A DNA stretch of 64,000 bases from assembly GCF_005930495.1 (NCBI RefSeq), contig NZ_SJEX01000004.1, positions 62,001-126,000 of the forward strand, given 5' to 3'. The notes below the pieces were generated by a model. The model was not told the origin of the DNA, did no database searches, and was given only the letters and a program-made list of their open reading frames with translations. The DNA comes from Modestobacter excelsi. Its GTDB lineage: Bacteria > Actinomycetota > Actinomycetes > Mycobacteriales > Geodermatophilaceae. Below, piece by piece: positions 50,700-60,446 of the stretch; position 1 is the first letter of the stretch; every line of letters begins with the position of its first letter. The translations under genes and the position numbers were made by a program.

Positions 50700-53003
50700 G
50701 TGGAAGGTCTGGACGACATCGTCGAGGAGTTCCTCGTGGAGAGCCACGAGAACCTCGACCAGCTGGACCAGGACCTGGTGGCCCTGGAGCAGGACCCCCG
50801 TTCCCGGGACCGGCTCTCGAGCATCTTCCGGACGATCCACACCATCAAGGGCACCAGCGGCTTCCTGGCCTTCAACCGGCTGGAGGAGGTCGCCCACGTC
50901 GGCGAGAACCTGCTCTCCCGGCTGCGGGACGGCGCGCTCGAGCTGAACCCGCGGCGCACCGACGCCCTGCTGCAGATGGTGGACACCATCCGCGCGCTGC
51001 TGGCCGCGATCGAGGCCTCCGGCGGGGAGGGGACGGTGGAGGTCGCCGGCACCGTCCTGCTGATCAGCGCCGCCCTGGAGGAGGTCGCCGAGGAGCCGGT
51101 CGAGGCATCCGTGGAGGAGGCGGCCCCGGCGGTCGCGTCCGTCGTCCCGTCGCCGGCACCGGTGCCGGAGGTCGAGAAGCTCCCCGCTGCCCCGCCGCAG
51201 GCACCGACAGCACCGGTCGCGCCGGTGGCTGCCGCGCTCGAGCACCCCGTGGAGCCCGGCGAGCCGGGGGCCGGCGGCCAGCCGGGTCGCCGCGCCGTCG
51301 CCGACAGCACCATCCGGGTCGACGTCGACCTGCTCGACGCGCTGATGCTGCTCGTCGGGGAGCTGGTGCTGACCCGCAACCAGATCGTGCAGTACGTGGG
51401 CCGGCAGACCGACCAGGACCTGGTCCGCGCCTCGCAGCGGCTGAACCTGATCGCCAGTGAGCTGCAGGAGGGCGTCATGAAGACGCGCATGCAGCCGATC
51501 GACCACATCTGGTCCAAGCTCCCCCGCGTCGTCCGCGACCTCGGGCTGCAGTGCGGCAAGAACGTGCGGCTGGAGATGGTCGGCCGGGAGACCGAGCTGG
51601 ACAAGACGCTGCTCGAGGCGGTCAAGGACCCGCTGACCCACCTGGTCCGCAACTCCGTCGACCACGGCGTCGAGCCCTCCGCCGCCCGGGTCGCCGCCGG
51701 CAAGCCCGCCGAGGGCGTGCTGACCCTGCGCGCCCGGCACGAGAGCGGGCAGGTCGTCGTGGAGGTGGCCGACGACGGTGGCGGCATCGACCCGGCCAAG
51801 GTCGGCGCCAAGGCCGTCGAGCGCGGGCTGGTCACCGCGGACGCGCTCGCCCGGATGACCCCGGCCGACGTGCTGCAGCTGATCTTCCTGCCCGGTTTCT
51901 CGACCGCGGCCGCCGTCACCAACGTCTCCGGCCGCGGTGTCGGCATGGACGTGGTGAAGACCAACATCGAGTCGATCGGCGGGACCATCGAGGTCGAGTC
52001 GGTGCCCGGTCAGGGCACCTGCACCCGGCTGCGCATCCCGCTCACCCTGGCGATCGTCCCGGCGCTGACCATCGAGTGCGCCGGCGACCGCTACGCCATC
52101 CCGCAGATCAGCCTGCAGGAGCTCGTCGCCCTGGACGCCGAGAAGGCCGCGGCCGCGGTCGAGGACGTCGGTGGCGCCTCGGTCTACCGCCTGCGCGGCG
52201 AGCTGCTGCCGCTGGTGCACCTGGCCGACGTGCTGGGGCTGGCCTCCGACCGGCACGACGGGCACGTCGTCATCGCCGTGCTCAGCTCCGAGGGGCGCCG
52301 GTTCGGCCTCGTCGTGGACCGGGTCATCAACACCGAGGAGATCGTGGTCAAGGCCGTCGGCGGCCAGCTGAAGTCGATCGGCCTGTACTCCGGGGCGACC
52401 GTCCTCGGCGACGGCGCGGTCGCGCTGATCCTCGACGTCCAGGCGCTGGCCCGGCGGGCCCTGCGCGCGGAGAGCGCCGAGCGCCAGGAGCACCGGCTCG
52501 CCGCCGCCGCGGCGACCTCGTCCGCCTCGGAGCGGCAGCGGATGCTGCTGGCCGCGATCGGCGGCGGACGCCGGGTGGCGATCCCGCTGGACACCGTCAC
52601 CCGGCTGGAGCAGGTGCGCAGCGAGACCGTCGAGCGGGTCGGCTCCCGCGAGGTCGTGCAGTACCGCGGCGCGATCCTGCCGATCGTCCGGCTGGACCGG
52701 CACCTGGGCGCCTTCGGGGACTCCGGGCGTGAGGTCCTCGAGGTCATCGTCTACGCCGACCACGGCCGCAGCGTCGCGATCGTCGTGGAGGAGATCCTCG
52801 ACATCGTCGACGGCGAGGCCGCGGTGCAGAGCGACATCGACGACCTGGGGCTGCTCGGCTCGGCGGTCATCGGCGACCGGGTCACCGAGCTGCTCGACGT
52901 CCGCGCCGCGATCCTCGCCGCGGACCCGATGTTCTACGCGACCCCACCCGCCCTCGGCGGTGCGGGACTCGAGGTCGCGACCACCCACCTGATGGAGGTC
53001 TGA
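50700..53003 (+). CDS. cheA: Chemotaxis histidine kinase CheA with two CheW-like domains
   Basis: A 767-residue kinase that passes phosphate to CheY and CheB. P1 (HPt) holds FRTIHTIKGTSGFL with phospho-His47. An Ala/Pro/Glu-rich linker without a clear P2 domain follows (about 105-210). P3 dimerisation and the P4 ATPase have HLVRNSVDHGVE, ADDGGGID and GRGVGMDVVKTNIESIGG. A first P5/CheW-like domain (about 455-590) is followed by a second (about 605-745, GGGRRVAIPLDTVTRLEQV...VEEILDIVDGE). GTG at 50700 after a GATGAGG site. First gene of the locus. Confidence 0.94.
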   Translation: MEGLDDIVEEFLVESHENLDQLDQDLVALEQDPRSRDRLSSIFRTIHTIKGTSGFLAFNRLEEVAHVGENLLSRLRDGALELNPRRTDALLQMVDTIRALLAAIEASGGEGTVEVAGTVLLISAALEEVAEEPVEASVEEAAPAVASVVPSPAPVPEVEKLPAAPPQAPTAPVAPVAAALEHPVEPGEPGAGGQPGRRAVADSTIRVDVDLLDALMLLVGELVLTRNQIVQYVGRQTDQDLVRASQRLNLIASELQEGVMKTRMQPIDHIWSKLPRVVRDLGLQCGKNVRLEMVGRETELDKTLLEAVKDPLTHLVRNSVDHGVEPSAARVAAGKPAEGVLTLRARHESGQVVVEVADDGGGIDPAKVGAKAVERGLVTADALARMTPADVLQLIFLPGFSTAAAVTNVSGRGVGMDVVKTNIESIGGTIEVESVPGQGTCTRLRIPLTLAIVPALTIECAGDRYAIPQISLQELVALDAEKAAAAVEDVGGASVYRLRGELLPLVHLADVLGLASDRHDGHVVIAVLSSEGRRFGLVVDRVINTEEIVVKAVGGQLKSIGLYSGATVLGDGAVALILDVQALARRALRAESAERQEHRLAAAAATSSASERQRMLLAAIGGGRRVAIPLDTVTRLEQVRSETVERVGSREVVQYRGAILPIVRLDRHLGAFGDSGREVLEVIVYADHGRSVAIVVEEILDIVDGEAAVQSDIDDLGLLGSAVIGDRVTELLDVRAAILAADPMFYATPPALGGAGLEVATTHLMEV

Positions 53004-53004
53004 C

Positions 53005-53451
53005 GTGAGCACCGCGACCCGCACCATGCCGGCCACCAGCCAGCTGGCCACCTTCTGGCTCGACGGCGACCTGTTCGGCGTCGAGGTGGAGCACGTGCAG
53101 GAGGTGCTCCGCAGCCAGAGCATCACCCGGGTGCCGCTGGCCCCGCCCGCCGTGGCCGGCCTGATCAACCTCCGCGGCCAGGTGGTCACCGCCATCGAGC
53201 TCCGGGAGCGGCTGGGCCGCCCGGCCCGCCCGGCGGGCGAGGAGCCGGTCGTCATCGTCGTCCGGCTGCACGGCGAGGCGGTCAGCCTGCTCGTGGACAG
53301 CATCGCCGACGTCGTCGATGTCGACCTGCGCGACTTCGAGGCACCGCCGGACACGATGGACGGCACCGCCCGCGAGCTGATCCGCGGCGCCTACAAGCTC
53401 TCCGGCCAGCTCCTCCTGGCCCTCGACGTCAACCGCGCCGTCGGTTCCTGA
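53005..53451 (+). CDS. cheW: Chemotaxis coupling protein CheW
   Basis: A 148-residue CheW that links CheA to receptors. Typical elements are [44 protein letters not shown] and [14 protein letters not shown] one nt after the cheA stop, so translation is coupled. Confidence 0.95.
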   Translation: MSTATRTMPATSQLATFWLDGDLFGVEVEHVQEVLRSQSITRVPLAPPAVAGLINLRGQVVTAIELRERLGRPARPAGEEPVVIVVRLHGEAVSLLVDSIADVVDVDLRDFEAPPDTMDGTARELIRGAYKLSGQLLLALDVNRAVGS

Positions 53452-53470
53452 AGAAGAGAGTCCCCTCGAC

Positions 53471-55078
53471 ATGAGCAACGTCGCCCTCCCCTCCCGGCCG
53501 TTCGGGTGGTTCGCCGACCGATCCATCGGCGTCAAGATCGGCGCGGTCCTGACCCTGCTGGCCGTCGTCGTCCTCGGCACCAACCTGCTGGCGGTCAGCC
53601 GCATCAACGACATGCGGGCCGGGCAGGAGGCGATCTACACGGAGAACCTCAAGCCGCTCAACGCACTGTCCGCGGTCCAGCGGGCCACCGCTGCCCACCG
53701 CGCCCGGGTCCTCGAGTACGCGGTCTCCGACCCCACCCGCCGCACCGAGCTGCTCGGTGAGATGGACGAGAAGCAGGCCGACGTCGACGCCGCGCTGGCC
53801 GAGTACGCCCCCTACGTCGTCGACCAGGAGGCGATGGACTCCTACGCCGACGGTCGCGAGCAGTTCCTGGCCACGAACGCCGGCCTGCTCTTCCCGGCCG
53901 CGGACGCCGGCAACCTCACCGCGTTCGCGCAGGTCTACCGGGACGTCTCCAGCCCGCTGCTGACCCAGATCGCCGACGGCCTCGAGGCGGAGGGCGAGGC
54001 CCAGTCCGCCCAGGCCGCCGCGCGCAACGCCGCCGCCGCCGACGAGGCGAGCAGCTCCATCACGCTGCTGCTGGTCACCTCGATCACCGCCGTCCTGGTC
54101 GCCGCCGGCCTGGCCCTGCTGGTCGTCCGCCGGATGGTGAGCACCGTCCGCTCGGTGCAGAGCGCCGTGGAGGCCATGGCCGACGGCGACCTCACGGTGC
54201 TGCCGGAGGTCCGCGACCGTGACGAGCTGGGCCGGATGGCCGAGTCGCTGGCCGCGGCGCAGACCAACCTGCGGTCGGTGATGTCCTCGGTCGTCGCGTC
54301 CTCGGACGCGGTGGCTGCGGCGTCGGAGGAGCTGTCGGCGTCCTCCGCGCAGATCTCGGCGTCGGCGGAGGAGACCTCCGCGCAGTCCGGTGTGGTGTCC
54401 ACCGCGGCGGAGGAGGTGTCCCGCAACGTGGCGACGGTGGCGGCGGGTGCGGAGCAGATGGGTGCCTCGATCCGGGAGATCAGCCAGAACGCCAACGAGG
54501 CGGCCCGGGTGGCCGCGCAGGCGGTCGCGGAGGCGGAGGCCACGACGGCGACGATCACCCAGCTGGGCACGTCGTCGCAGGAGATCGGCGCCGTGGTCAA
54601 GACCATCACCTCGATCGCGGAGCAGACCAACCTGCTGGCGCTGAACGCCACGATCGAGGCGGCGCGGGCGGGGGAGGCCGGGAAGGGGTTCGCGGTGGTG
54701 GCCAACGAGGTGAAGGAGCTGGCGCAGGAGACGGCGCGGGCGACGGAGGACATCGCGCGGCGGGTGGAGGCGATCCAGGGTGACACCTCGGGTGCGGTCT
54801 CGGCGATCGGCCGGATCTCGGAGATCATCGGGTCGATCAACGACTTCCAGTTGACCATCGCCAGTGCGGTGGAGGAGCAGACGGCGACGACCAATGAGAT
54901 GTCCCGGTCGGTGCAGGAGGCCGCGGGTGGGTCGACCGAGATCGCCGTGAACATCACCGGGGTGTCCACGGCGGCGTCCTCGACCACCCAGGCGCTGGGG
55001 CAGACCCGGCAGGCGGTGGACGAGCTGTCCCGGATGGCCTCGCACCTGCGCACCACGGTGGCCCGCTTCACCTACTGA
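53471..55078 (+). CDS. Methyl-accepting chemotaxis protein, 4HB type
   Basis: A 535-residue receptor with membrane segments at about 22-44 and 197-218. Between them lies a helical ligand domain of the four-helix-bundle type. A HAMP domain ([25 protein letters not shown]) leads to the signalling domain, whose tip [35 protein letters not shown] is canonical. ATG at 53471 after AAGAGAG. The signalling half uses more G-ending codons (GCG, GTG, CTG) than the front half. Ligand unknown. No C-terminal CheR-docking pentapeptide. Confidence 0.94.
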   Translation: MSNVALPSRPFGWFADRSIGVKIGAVLTLLAVVVLGTNLLAVSRINDMRAGQEAIYTENLKPLNALSAVQRATAAHRARVLEYAVSDPTRRTELLGEMDEKQADVDAALAEYAPYVVDQEAMDSYADGREQFLATNAGLLFPAADAGNLTAFAQVYRDVSSPLLTQIADGLEAEGEAQSAQAAARNAAAADEASSSITLLLVTSITAVLVAAGLALLVVRRMVSTVRSVQSAVEAMADGDLTVLPEVRDRDELGRMAESLAAAQTNLRSVMSSVVASSDAVAAASEELSASSAQISASAEETSAQSGVVSTAAEEVSRNVATVAAGAEQMGASIREISQNANEAARVAAQAVAEAEATTATITQLGTSSQEIGAVVKTITSIAEQTNLLALNATIEAARAGEAGKGFAVVANEVKELAQETARATEDIARRVEAIQGDTSGAVSAIGRISEIIGSINDFQLTIASAVEEQTATTNEMSRSVQEAAGGSTEIAVNITGVSTAASSTTQALGQTRQAVDELSRMASHLRTTVARFTY

Positions 55079-55110
55079 GCGGACCCCCTCGACGGGGCCC
55101 CGACGCACCA

Positions 55111-55158
55111 CCGCGGCCGCTGCTCCGCCCTCTTCCCCGGGCGGAGTGGCGGCCGCGG
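55111..55158. terminator. Strong hairpin between mcp and hxlR
   Basis: CCGCGGCCGC-TG-CTCCGCCC pairs with GGGCGGAG-TG-GCGGCCGCGG: two perfect stems of 10 and 8 bp around a 2x2 internal loop and an 8-nt loop. It can serve both convergent genes. Confidence 0.75.
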
Positions 55159-55169
55159 CGCGTCCCGGG

Positions 55170-55811
55170 TCAGGCGGCCAGGTGGAAGGTGCTCGCGAAG
55201 CGGTCGAGCAGGTCACCCCGCCCGCGCAGCACCTCGACCACGCCGGTCGCGATCGCGCGGTCCGGGGCGAGCTCCCCGGAGATGACCCGGTGGATGCCCG
55301 GACCCGTGGCGAAGGCGAGGTCCACCGGTCCCTCGCCCCGCGTCACGTCCAGGGTGGAGCCGTCCACCCGGATGAGCAGCTCGGCAGAGCCGACCCGGGC
55401 CCCGTAGGCCGTCGCCGGCAGGTCTGCCGCCACCTGCGGCCGGAAGGCGGTGCGCAGGGAGATGGTCATCGAGTCGGGGGTGATGATCTGGTCCTCCCGG
55501 GGGTCGCCCATCGCCTTGAAGCCCCAGGCCCCGAGCGCGAGCACGACGGGCTCGAGCTCGTGGCCGTAGGGGGTCAGCTCGTAGACGACGACCCGGGAGC
55601 GCGGCGCCCGCCGCAGGACGCCGGCCGCCTGCAGCTCCTTGAGCCGCGCCGCCAGGACGTTGCTCGGGATGCGGGGGAGCCCCGCGGCGAGCTCGCCGTA
55701 GCGGCGCGGCCCGACGAGCAGGTCGCGCACGATGAGCAGTGCCCAGCGCTCGCCCACGAGCTCCAGCGCCCGGGTGATGCCGCAGTACTGCCCGTAGTCG
55801 CGTGCGGCCAC
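55170..55811 (-). CDS. HxlR family transcriptional regulator
   Basis: A 213-residue regulator. The first 100 residues are an HxlR winged helix (YCGITRALELVGERWALLIVRDLLVGPRRYGELAAGLPRIPSNVLAARLKELQAAGVL), and the rest resembles an SCP2-type ligand domain (LAFATGPGIHRVISGEL). GTG at 55811, 5 nt after the VOC stop. With the VOC gene it forms a two-gene unit placed inside the chemotaxis locus on the opposite strand. Confidence 0.88.
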   Translation of the reverse strand: MAARDYGQYCGITRALELVGERWALLIVRDLLVGPRRYGELAAGLPRIPSNVLAARLKELQAAGVLRRAPRSRVVVYELTPYGHELEPVVLALGAWGFKAMGDPREDQIITPDSMTISLRTAFRPQVAADLPATAYGARVGSAELLIRVDGSTLDVTRGEGPVDLAFATGPGIHRVISGELAPDRAIATGVVEVLRGRGDLLDRFASTFHLAA

Positions 55812-55816
55812 CGCCC

Positions 55817-56251
55817 TCAGGCCTGCTGGGCCGCGAAGGCCGCGGGGCCCTGCTCGGCGGCGACCGGGTCCATCCAGCCGAACTCGATGATGTTGCCGTC
55901 GGGGTCGGTGAGCTGACGCTGGTACATGAAGCCGTAGTCCGAGGCAGGGCGCGGCTCCGAGCCCCCTGCGGCGAGGCCGTCGGCGACGGTGGCGTCGACC
56001 GCCTCACGGCTGTCGAGGAAGAGCGCGGTCGACACCGACGGGCTCGTCCTCGGGTCGCCGATCGGCAGGTCGGTGAAGGTCTGGAAGAACTCGCGCACCA
56101 GCAGCATGAAGTAGTTGTGGCCGTCCTCGACGACGACGCAGGCCGCGTTGTGATCGGTGAACTGCGGGTTGATGGTGCCTCCGATCGCCGTGTAGAACGC
56201 CTTCGCGCGCTCCAGGTCGGTCACCGGCAGGTTGACGAACATCGCGGTCAT
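55817..56251 (-). CDS. VOC family protein
   Basis: A 144-residue glyoxalase-fold protein: [22 protein letters not shown] at the start, [20 protein letters not shown] near the end. The type often called lactoylglutathione lyase-like; substrate unknown. ATG at 56251 with a GAGGGAG site. First gene of the voc-hxlR pair. Confidence 0.88.
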   Translation of the reverse strand: MTAMFVNLPVTDLERAKAFYTAIGGTINPQFTDHNAACVVVEDGHNYFMLLVREFFQTFTDLPIGDPRTSPSVSTALFLDSREAVDATVADGLAAGGSEPRPASDYGFMYQRQLTDPDGNIIEFGWMDPVAAEQGPAAFAAQQA

Positions 56252-56290
56252 CGTGGTCTCCCTCGCATGGCTCCTGCTGTGGACGACGTC

Positions 56291-56319
56291 ACACTTGCAA
56301 AAAGCAAGTCAGCCGTCAA
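56291..56319 (-). promoter_or_regulatory. voc-hxlR promoter with operator between -35 and -10
   Basis: Read on the minus strand: -35 TTGACG (56319-56314), 17-bp spacer, -10 AAGTGT (56296-56291). Between and overlapping them lies the perfect dyad ACTTGC-N5-GCAAGT (56293-56309), with an all-A/T centre. A dimeric HxlR protein bound there would block RNA polymerase. Confidence 0.7.
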
Positions 56320-56528
56320 GACCCCTCACCGCGACGTCGACAAGGCGATCGGACGGCCTGGTCACCGAGGTGTCTGTGCGCATCCGGCAGGAGCTGTCAC
56401 GTTGCGGTGAACCGTCCTCCGGTGCTGCCGAGAATGGCCCCGACGACCATTCCGGGACGTCTTCGGACCGATCGCGCGCCGTGCGCCGCCGGTCGGTCCC
56501 TCCCCCGCCACCCACCTGGAGAACCGCC

Positions 56529-58148
56529 ATGTCCTCGTCGTCGTCCCCTGCTCCGCGCCGCGCCTGGTGGGGTGACCGTCCGGTGCGCACCAAGGTCCTG
56601 ACCGCGGTCGGTACGGCTGCGGTCGTCGCCGCCGGCGTCGGCGTGACCGGGATCGTGGCCCTCGGGGCGTCGGCGGACACCAGCCACAGCCTGTACGCGA
56701 GCAACCTGGTCGGGGTCAGCACCGTCGGGGACATGCGAGTCGTCATCGGGCAGGTCCGCAAGGCCACCCGGGACGCGGTGATCACCCCCGACCCGGCGGA
56801 GACGCAGCACATCCTCGACCAGCTCCCTGGGCTGGCCGCCGACTACCACACCGCGGTGGACGCCTACGCCGCGTCGATGCCGACGCCCGAGAAGCAGGAC
56901 CTGGTCGACCAGGCCTCGGCCCTGTTCGACCAGTACGTGCAGGTGGCCACCGCAGAACTGGGCCCGCTGGCCCGCGCGTCGGACACCGCCGGCTGGTACC
57001 GGACGAACAAGGCCGACGTCGCGCCCCTGGCCTCGCAGGCCGAGGACCTCGTCAGCCAGGTCCGCGACCTCGAGGTCGAGGAGGCGGCGGCGGCGGACGA
57101 GTCCGCTGCCGCCGCCTACCGGTCGCAGCGCACGCTGGCCGTGGTCCTGGTGGTCGCCGGCCTGGTCGTCGCCCTGGGGGTCGGTCTCGCCGTCGCCCGC
57201 GGTCTCGCCCGGGACGTGCGCCGGGTCAAGGTGGTGACCGACGCGCTGGCCGCCGGTGACCTCACCGCGAGCAGTGGGCTGAGGACCCGCGACGAGCTGG
57301 GGCTCATGGGCGCCTCGCTCGACGACGCGGTCACCTCGCTCCGCGAGCTGATGGTCACGATCTCGGCCTCCGCCGACGCCGTGGCCGCGTCCTCGGAGGA
57401 GCTGTCGGCCTCCTCCAGCCAGATCGCCGCCTCGGCGGAGGAGACGTCGGTCCAGTCGGGGGTGGTGTCCGCCGCCGCGGAGGAGGTCTCCCGCAGCGTG
57501 GGCACCGTCGCGGCGGGCGCCGAGGAGATGGGTGCCTCGATCCGGGAGATCAGCCAGAACGCCAACGAGGCGGCCCGGGTCGCCGCGCAGGCGGTCACCG
57601 AGGCCGAGGCCACCACCGCGACGATCACCACGCTGGGCACCTCGTCGCAGGAGATCGGCGCCGTGGTCAAGGTGATCACGAGCATCGCCGAGCAGACCAA
57701 CCTGCTGGCGCTCAACGCGACCATCGAGGCCGCCCGCGCGGGGGAGGCCGGCAAGGGCTTCGCGGTGGTCGCCAACGAGGTCAAGGAGCTCGCCCAGGAG
57801 ACCGCGCGGGCGACCGAGGACATCGCCCGCCGGGTGGAGGCGATCCAGGGCGACACCACCCGCGCGGTCCAGGCGATCACCGGCATCTCGACGGTGATCG
57901 GGTCGATCAACGACTACCAGCTGACCATCGCCAGCGCGGTGGAGGAGCAGACGGCCACCACCCAGGAGATGTCCCGCTCCGTCCAGGAGGCCGCGGGCGG
58001 GTCGACCGAGATCGCGGCCAACATCACCGGCGTCTCGACGGCGGCCGACAGCACCACCCAGGCGCTCAGCCACAGCCGGCAGGCCGTGGACGAGCTGTCC
58101 CGGATGGCGGCGGACCTGCGCGGCTCGGTGTCCCGCTTCACCTTCTGA
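56529..58148 (+). CDS. Methyl-accepting chemotaxis protein
   Basis: A 539-residue receptor with membrane segments at about 24-46 and 199-221, an unrelated-looking periplasm-side helical domain (residues 47-198), HAMP ([24 protein letters not shown]) and a signalling domain nearly the same as that of the 53471 gene. ATG at 56529 after CTGGAG. The two receptors share uninterrupted DNA stretches above 50 bp. Ligand unknown. Confidence 0.94.
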   Translation: MSSSSSPAPRRAWWGDRPVRTKVLTAVGTAAVVAAGVGVTGIVALGASADTSHSLYASNLVGVSTVGDMRVVIGQVRKATRDAVITPDPAETQHILDQLPGLAADYHTAVDAYAASMPTPEKQDLVDQASALFDQYVQVATAELGPLARASDTAGWYRTNKADVAPLASQAEDLVSQVRDLEVEEAAAADESAAAAYRSQRTLAVVLVVAGLVVALGVGLAVARGLARDVRRVKVVTDALAAGDLTASSGLRTRDELGLMGASLDDAVTSLRELMVTISASADAVAASSEELSASSSQIAASAEETSVQSGVVSAAAEEVSRSVGTVAAGAEEMGASIREISQNANEAARVAAQAVTEAEATTATITTLGTSSQEIGAVVKVITSIAEQTNLLALNATIEAARAGEAGKGFAVVANEVKELAQETARATEDIARRVEAIQGDTTRAVQAITGISTVIGSINDYQLTIASAVEEQTATTQEMSRSVQEAAGGSTEIAANITGVSTAADSTTQALSHSRQAVDELSRMAADLRGSVSRFTF

Positions 58149-58199
58149 AGGGACGGGAGTTTCGACGCACCGTGATCGGGCACTGACGGCGCGACAGCG

Positions 58200-58251
58200 C
58201 CACGCGGCCGCCATCTCCTCGCTGTCCTGCGAGCGGGTGACGGCCGCGTGG
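58200..58251 (+). terminator. Hairpin after the second mcp
   Basis: CCACGCGGCCG pairs with CGGCCGCGTGG (11 bp, perfect); an inner CTCGC/GCGAG stem closes the loop. CTTT follows. It may separate the upstream receptor transcript from the cheBRY part. Confidence 0.6.
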
Positions 58252-58304
58252 CTTTCCGCGAGTGGGCCCCGCACGATCGACCGACCACCCACCCTGGAGG
58301 CGAC

Positions 58305-59219
58305 GTGCCCTACTCCCTGGTCAGCGCAGCGACGCTCGGCTTCGACCTCGTCCGCCTGCCCGGAGGGGAACGTGTCGCGGACGTCCTGCTGGCCGGCCTG
58401 GGCGCCGACGCCGCCGCCCTGCACCGCCTCGCCGCCGGCCACGCCGCGGCCGGCCGGCCCGCCGCCGAGCGGGCCGAGCTCGCCGTCCGGGCGCGCCGGG
58501 CGCACGAGCTGGCCGCCACCGGCGTGCCGCAGCTGCGGGACATCGGCGACCCGGGGGGCACCGCCCCCGACCGGTCCGCGCGGCTGGTCACCCTGCTCGA
58601 GCAGGGCACCATCGGCAACACCCCCGCCCTGGAGCGGCTGGTCCGGGACGACGTCCTGGGCCCGGAGCACGCGGCGGTGGCCGACCTCGACCCGGCGGTG
58701 GCCACGCTCGCCGCCGACGTGCTGGCCGACGCCGCCACCGGCTGGTGGGCCGCCGACGCGCTGCCCGACCCGGTGCGGCAGCAGCTCACCGGCCCGTACG
58801 CCACCGTCGCCGCCTGGGAGCCGCTCCCCCGCCCCGAGCTCGGCCCGGCCGCCCCGGCCCTGGCCGAGCTGCTCGACGAGCTGCGGGCGCTCGACGAGAC
58901 CGGACGGCGCCGCTGGCGGCTCGCCGTCGAAGCCACCCGGCTGCAGCGCCGCCCGTGGGCCGCGGCGATGCACGGTGCCGCGTGGGCCGCGCACGTCTCG
59001 GGCCGGACCCGGACGCTCGCCGCGGCCCAGCTGGTCGCCGTTCAGGCGTTCGGAGCGGCCGGCTTCACCGCCCGGGACGGCGCGGAGGGCGTGTGGAACG
59101 CCCTGGCCGGCTGCGTGCAGGGGCTGGCGATGGGCGACCTGCTCGACGAGGAGTCGCTCACGGTCCTCGGTGCGCCCTGGCAGCTGGTGACGGGCAGGTC
59201 GCTCCCGCACGGCGGGTGA
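58305..59219 (+). CDS. Unrecognised protein in the chemotaxis locus
   Basis: A 304-residue soluble, Ala/Leu-rich, mostly helical protein. I do not recognise a family. It has no signal peptide or membrane segment and few charged clusters; LAGCVQGLAMGDLLDEESLTVLGAPW ends it. The GTG at 58305 has a good CTGGAGG site 4 nt upstream, and codon use matches the neighbours, so the gene is real. It stands between the second mcp and cheB on the same strand. A role in the receptor or adaptation branch is possible but unsupported by sequence. Confidence 0.7.
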   Translation: MPYSLVSAATLGFDLVRLPGGERVADVLLAGLGADAAALHRLAAGHAAAGRPAAERAELAVRARRAHELAATGVPQLRDIGDPGGTAPDRSARLVTLLEQGTIGNTPALERLVRDDVLGPEHAAVADLDPAVATLAADVLADAATGWWAADALPDPVRQQLTGPYATVAAWEPLPRPELGPAAPALAELLDELRALDETGRRRWRLAVEATRLQRRPWAAAMHGAAWAAHVSGRTRTLAAAQLVAVQAFGAAGFTARDGAEGVWNALAGCVQGLAMGDLLDEESLTVLGAPWQLVTGRSLPHGG

Positions 59220-59318
59220 TCCCCAGCTCCCGCGCAGTCTGGCTCAAGACCCCGGCAGCTGGTGCCGATAGAGGTGGGGAGCGGCCCACCGGCCGGAACA
59301 CGGGCTGCGGGGGAACGC

Positions 59319-60446
59319 GTGGAGAAGATCAAGGTGATGGTGGTCGACGACTCCGTCGTCGTCCGCAAGATCGTCACCGACGTGCTCTCCGAGGACCCGA
59401 TGATCTCCGTCGTCGGGACGGCGCCGAACGGCCGGCTGGCGGTGGCCAAGCTCGAGCAACTCAAGCCCGACCTGGTCACGATGGACATCGAGATGCCGGA
59501 GATGAACGGCATCGAGGCGGTCCGCGCCATCCGCCGCGGCGCACCCGGGCGTGAGCCCAGCCGCGTGCCGATCATCATGTTCAGCACGCTGACCGAGCGC
59601 GGCGCCTCGGCGACCCTCGACGCCCTGTCGGCCGGCGCGAACGACTACGTCACCAAGCCGGCGAACGTCGGCAGCGTCGCCCAGTCGATGGAGAGCGTGC
59701 GCCAGCAGCTCACCCCGAAGATCAAGGCGCTCACCGGCCGGCCGCTGACCGGCGGCCCCACCGCCGCCCCGGCGATGGCGCCGATCGCCGTCCGGCCGCC
59801 CGTGCCGCGCACCCGCGCGGTCAAGGAGCCCGCCGTCCTGGTGATCGGCTCGTCGACCGGTGGACCGGAGGCCCTGACCAAGGTGCTGCCGCTGCTGCCG
59901 GCCACCCTGCCGGTGCCGGTGCTGCTGGTGCAGCACATGCCCCCCGTCTTCACCCGCCAGTTCGCCCAGCGGCTGGACCGGCTCTGCGCGCTGGACGTGG
60001 TGGAGGCCGGTGACGGCACCCCGCTGGCGCCCGGCACCGTGCACATCGCCCCCGGTGACTTCCACCTGACCATCGGCAGCAGCGGCGCGGCGCGCCGGAC
60101 GGCGCTGAACCAGGCCCCGCCGGAGAACTTCTGCCGGCCCGCCGTCGACGTGCTGTTCCGCTCCGCCGTCGCCGCCTACGACGGCGCGGTGCTGGGCGTC
60201 GTCCTCACCGGCATGGGCTCCGACGGCCGGGTCGGCGCGGGCCAGATCCGCGAGGCCGGCGGCAGCGTCATCGCCCAGGACCAGGCCACCTCGGTCGTCT
60301 GGGGCATGCCCGGGGCCGTCACCCAGGCGGGTCTCGCGGACGAGGTCGTGCCGCTCGGCCGGGTCGCCGAGGCCGTCCTGCGACTGCTCCCCGTCCCCCG
60401 ACCCGCCGCCGCCTTCTCGGCCGCCCGAGCCGGAGGCCTCCGATGA
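59319..60446 (+). CDS. cheB: Protein-glutamate methylesterase CheB
   Basis: Removes methyl groups from receptors when phosphorylated. The 375-residue protein has a receiver domain (VMVVDDS, phospho-site LVTMDIEMPEMNG, switch NDYVTKP) and a methylesterase domain with the Ser-His-Asp triad in GSSTGGPEAL (S179), VQHMPPVFT and TGMGSDG. The GTG at 59319 follows GGGGGA. Its stop overlaps the cheR start (ATGA). Confidence 0.95.
   Translation: MEKIKVMVVDDSVVVRKIVTDVLSEDPMISVVGTAPNGRLAVAKLEQLKPDLVTMDIEMPEMNGIEAVRAIRRGAPGREPSRVPIIMFSTLTERGASATLDALSAGANDYVTKPANVGSVAQSMESVRQQLTPKIKALTGRPLTGGPTAAPAMAPIAVRPPVPRTRAVKEPAVLVIGSSTGGPEALTKVLPLLPATLPVPVLLVQHMPPVFTRQFAQRLDRLCALDVVEAGDGTPLAPGTVHIAPGDFHLTIGSSGAARRTALNQAPPENFCRPAVDVLFRSAVAAYDGAVLGVVLTGMGSDGRVGAGQIREAGGSVIAQDQATSVVWGMPGAVTQAGLADEVVPLGRVAEAVLRLLPVPRPAAAFSAARAGGLR

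Noticed and set aside
50455-50946. A 163-codon frame overlapping the start of cheA
   Set aside because: Most of it overlaps cheA in another frame, with composition of a shadow; the part before cheA has no ribosome site or recognisable similarity.
56293-56309. ACTTGC-A5-GCAAGT as a terminator hairpin
   Set aside because: The stem is only 6 bp, it lies upstream of the gene start and fits exactly within a -35/-10 promoter, so an operator is the better reading.
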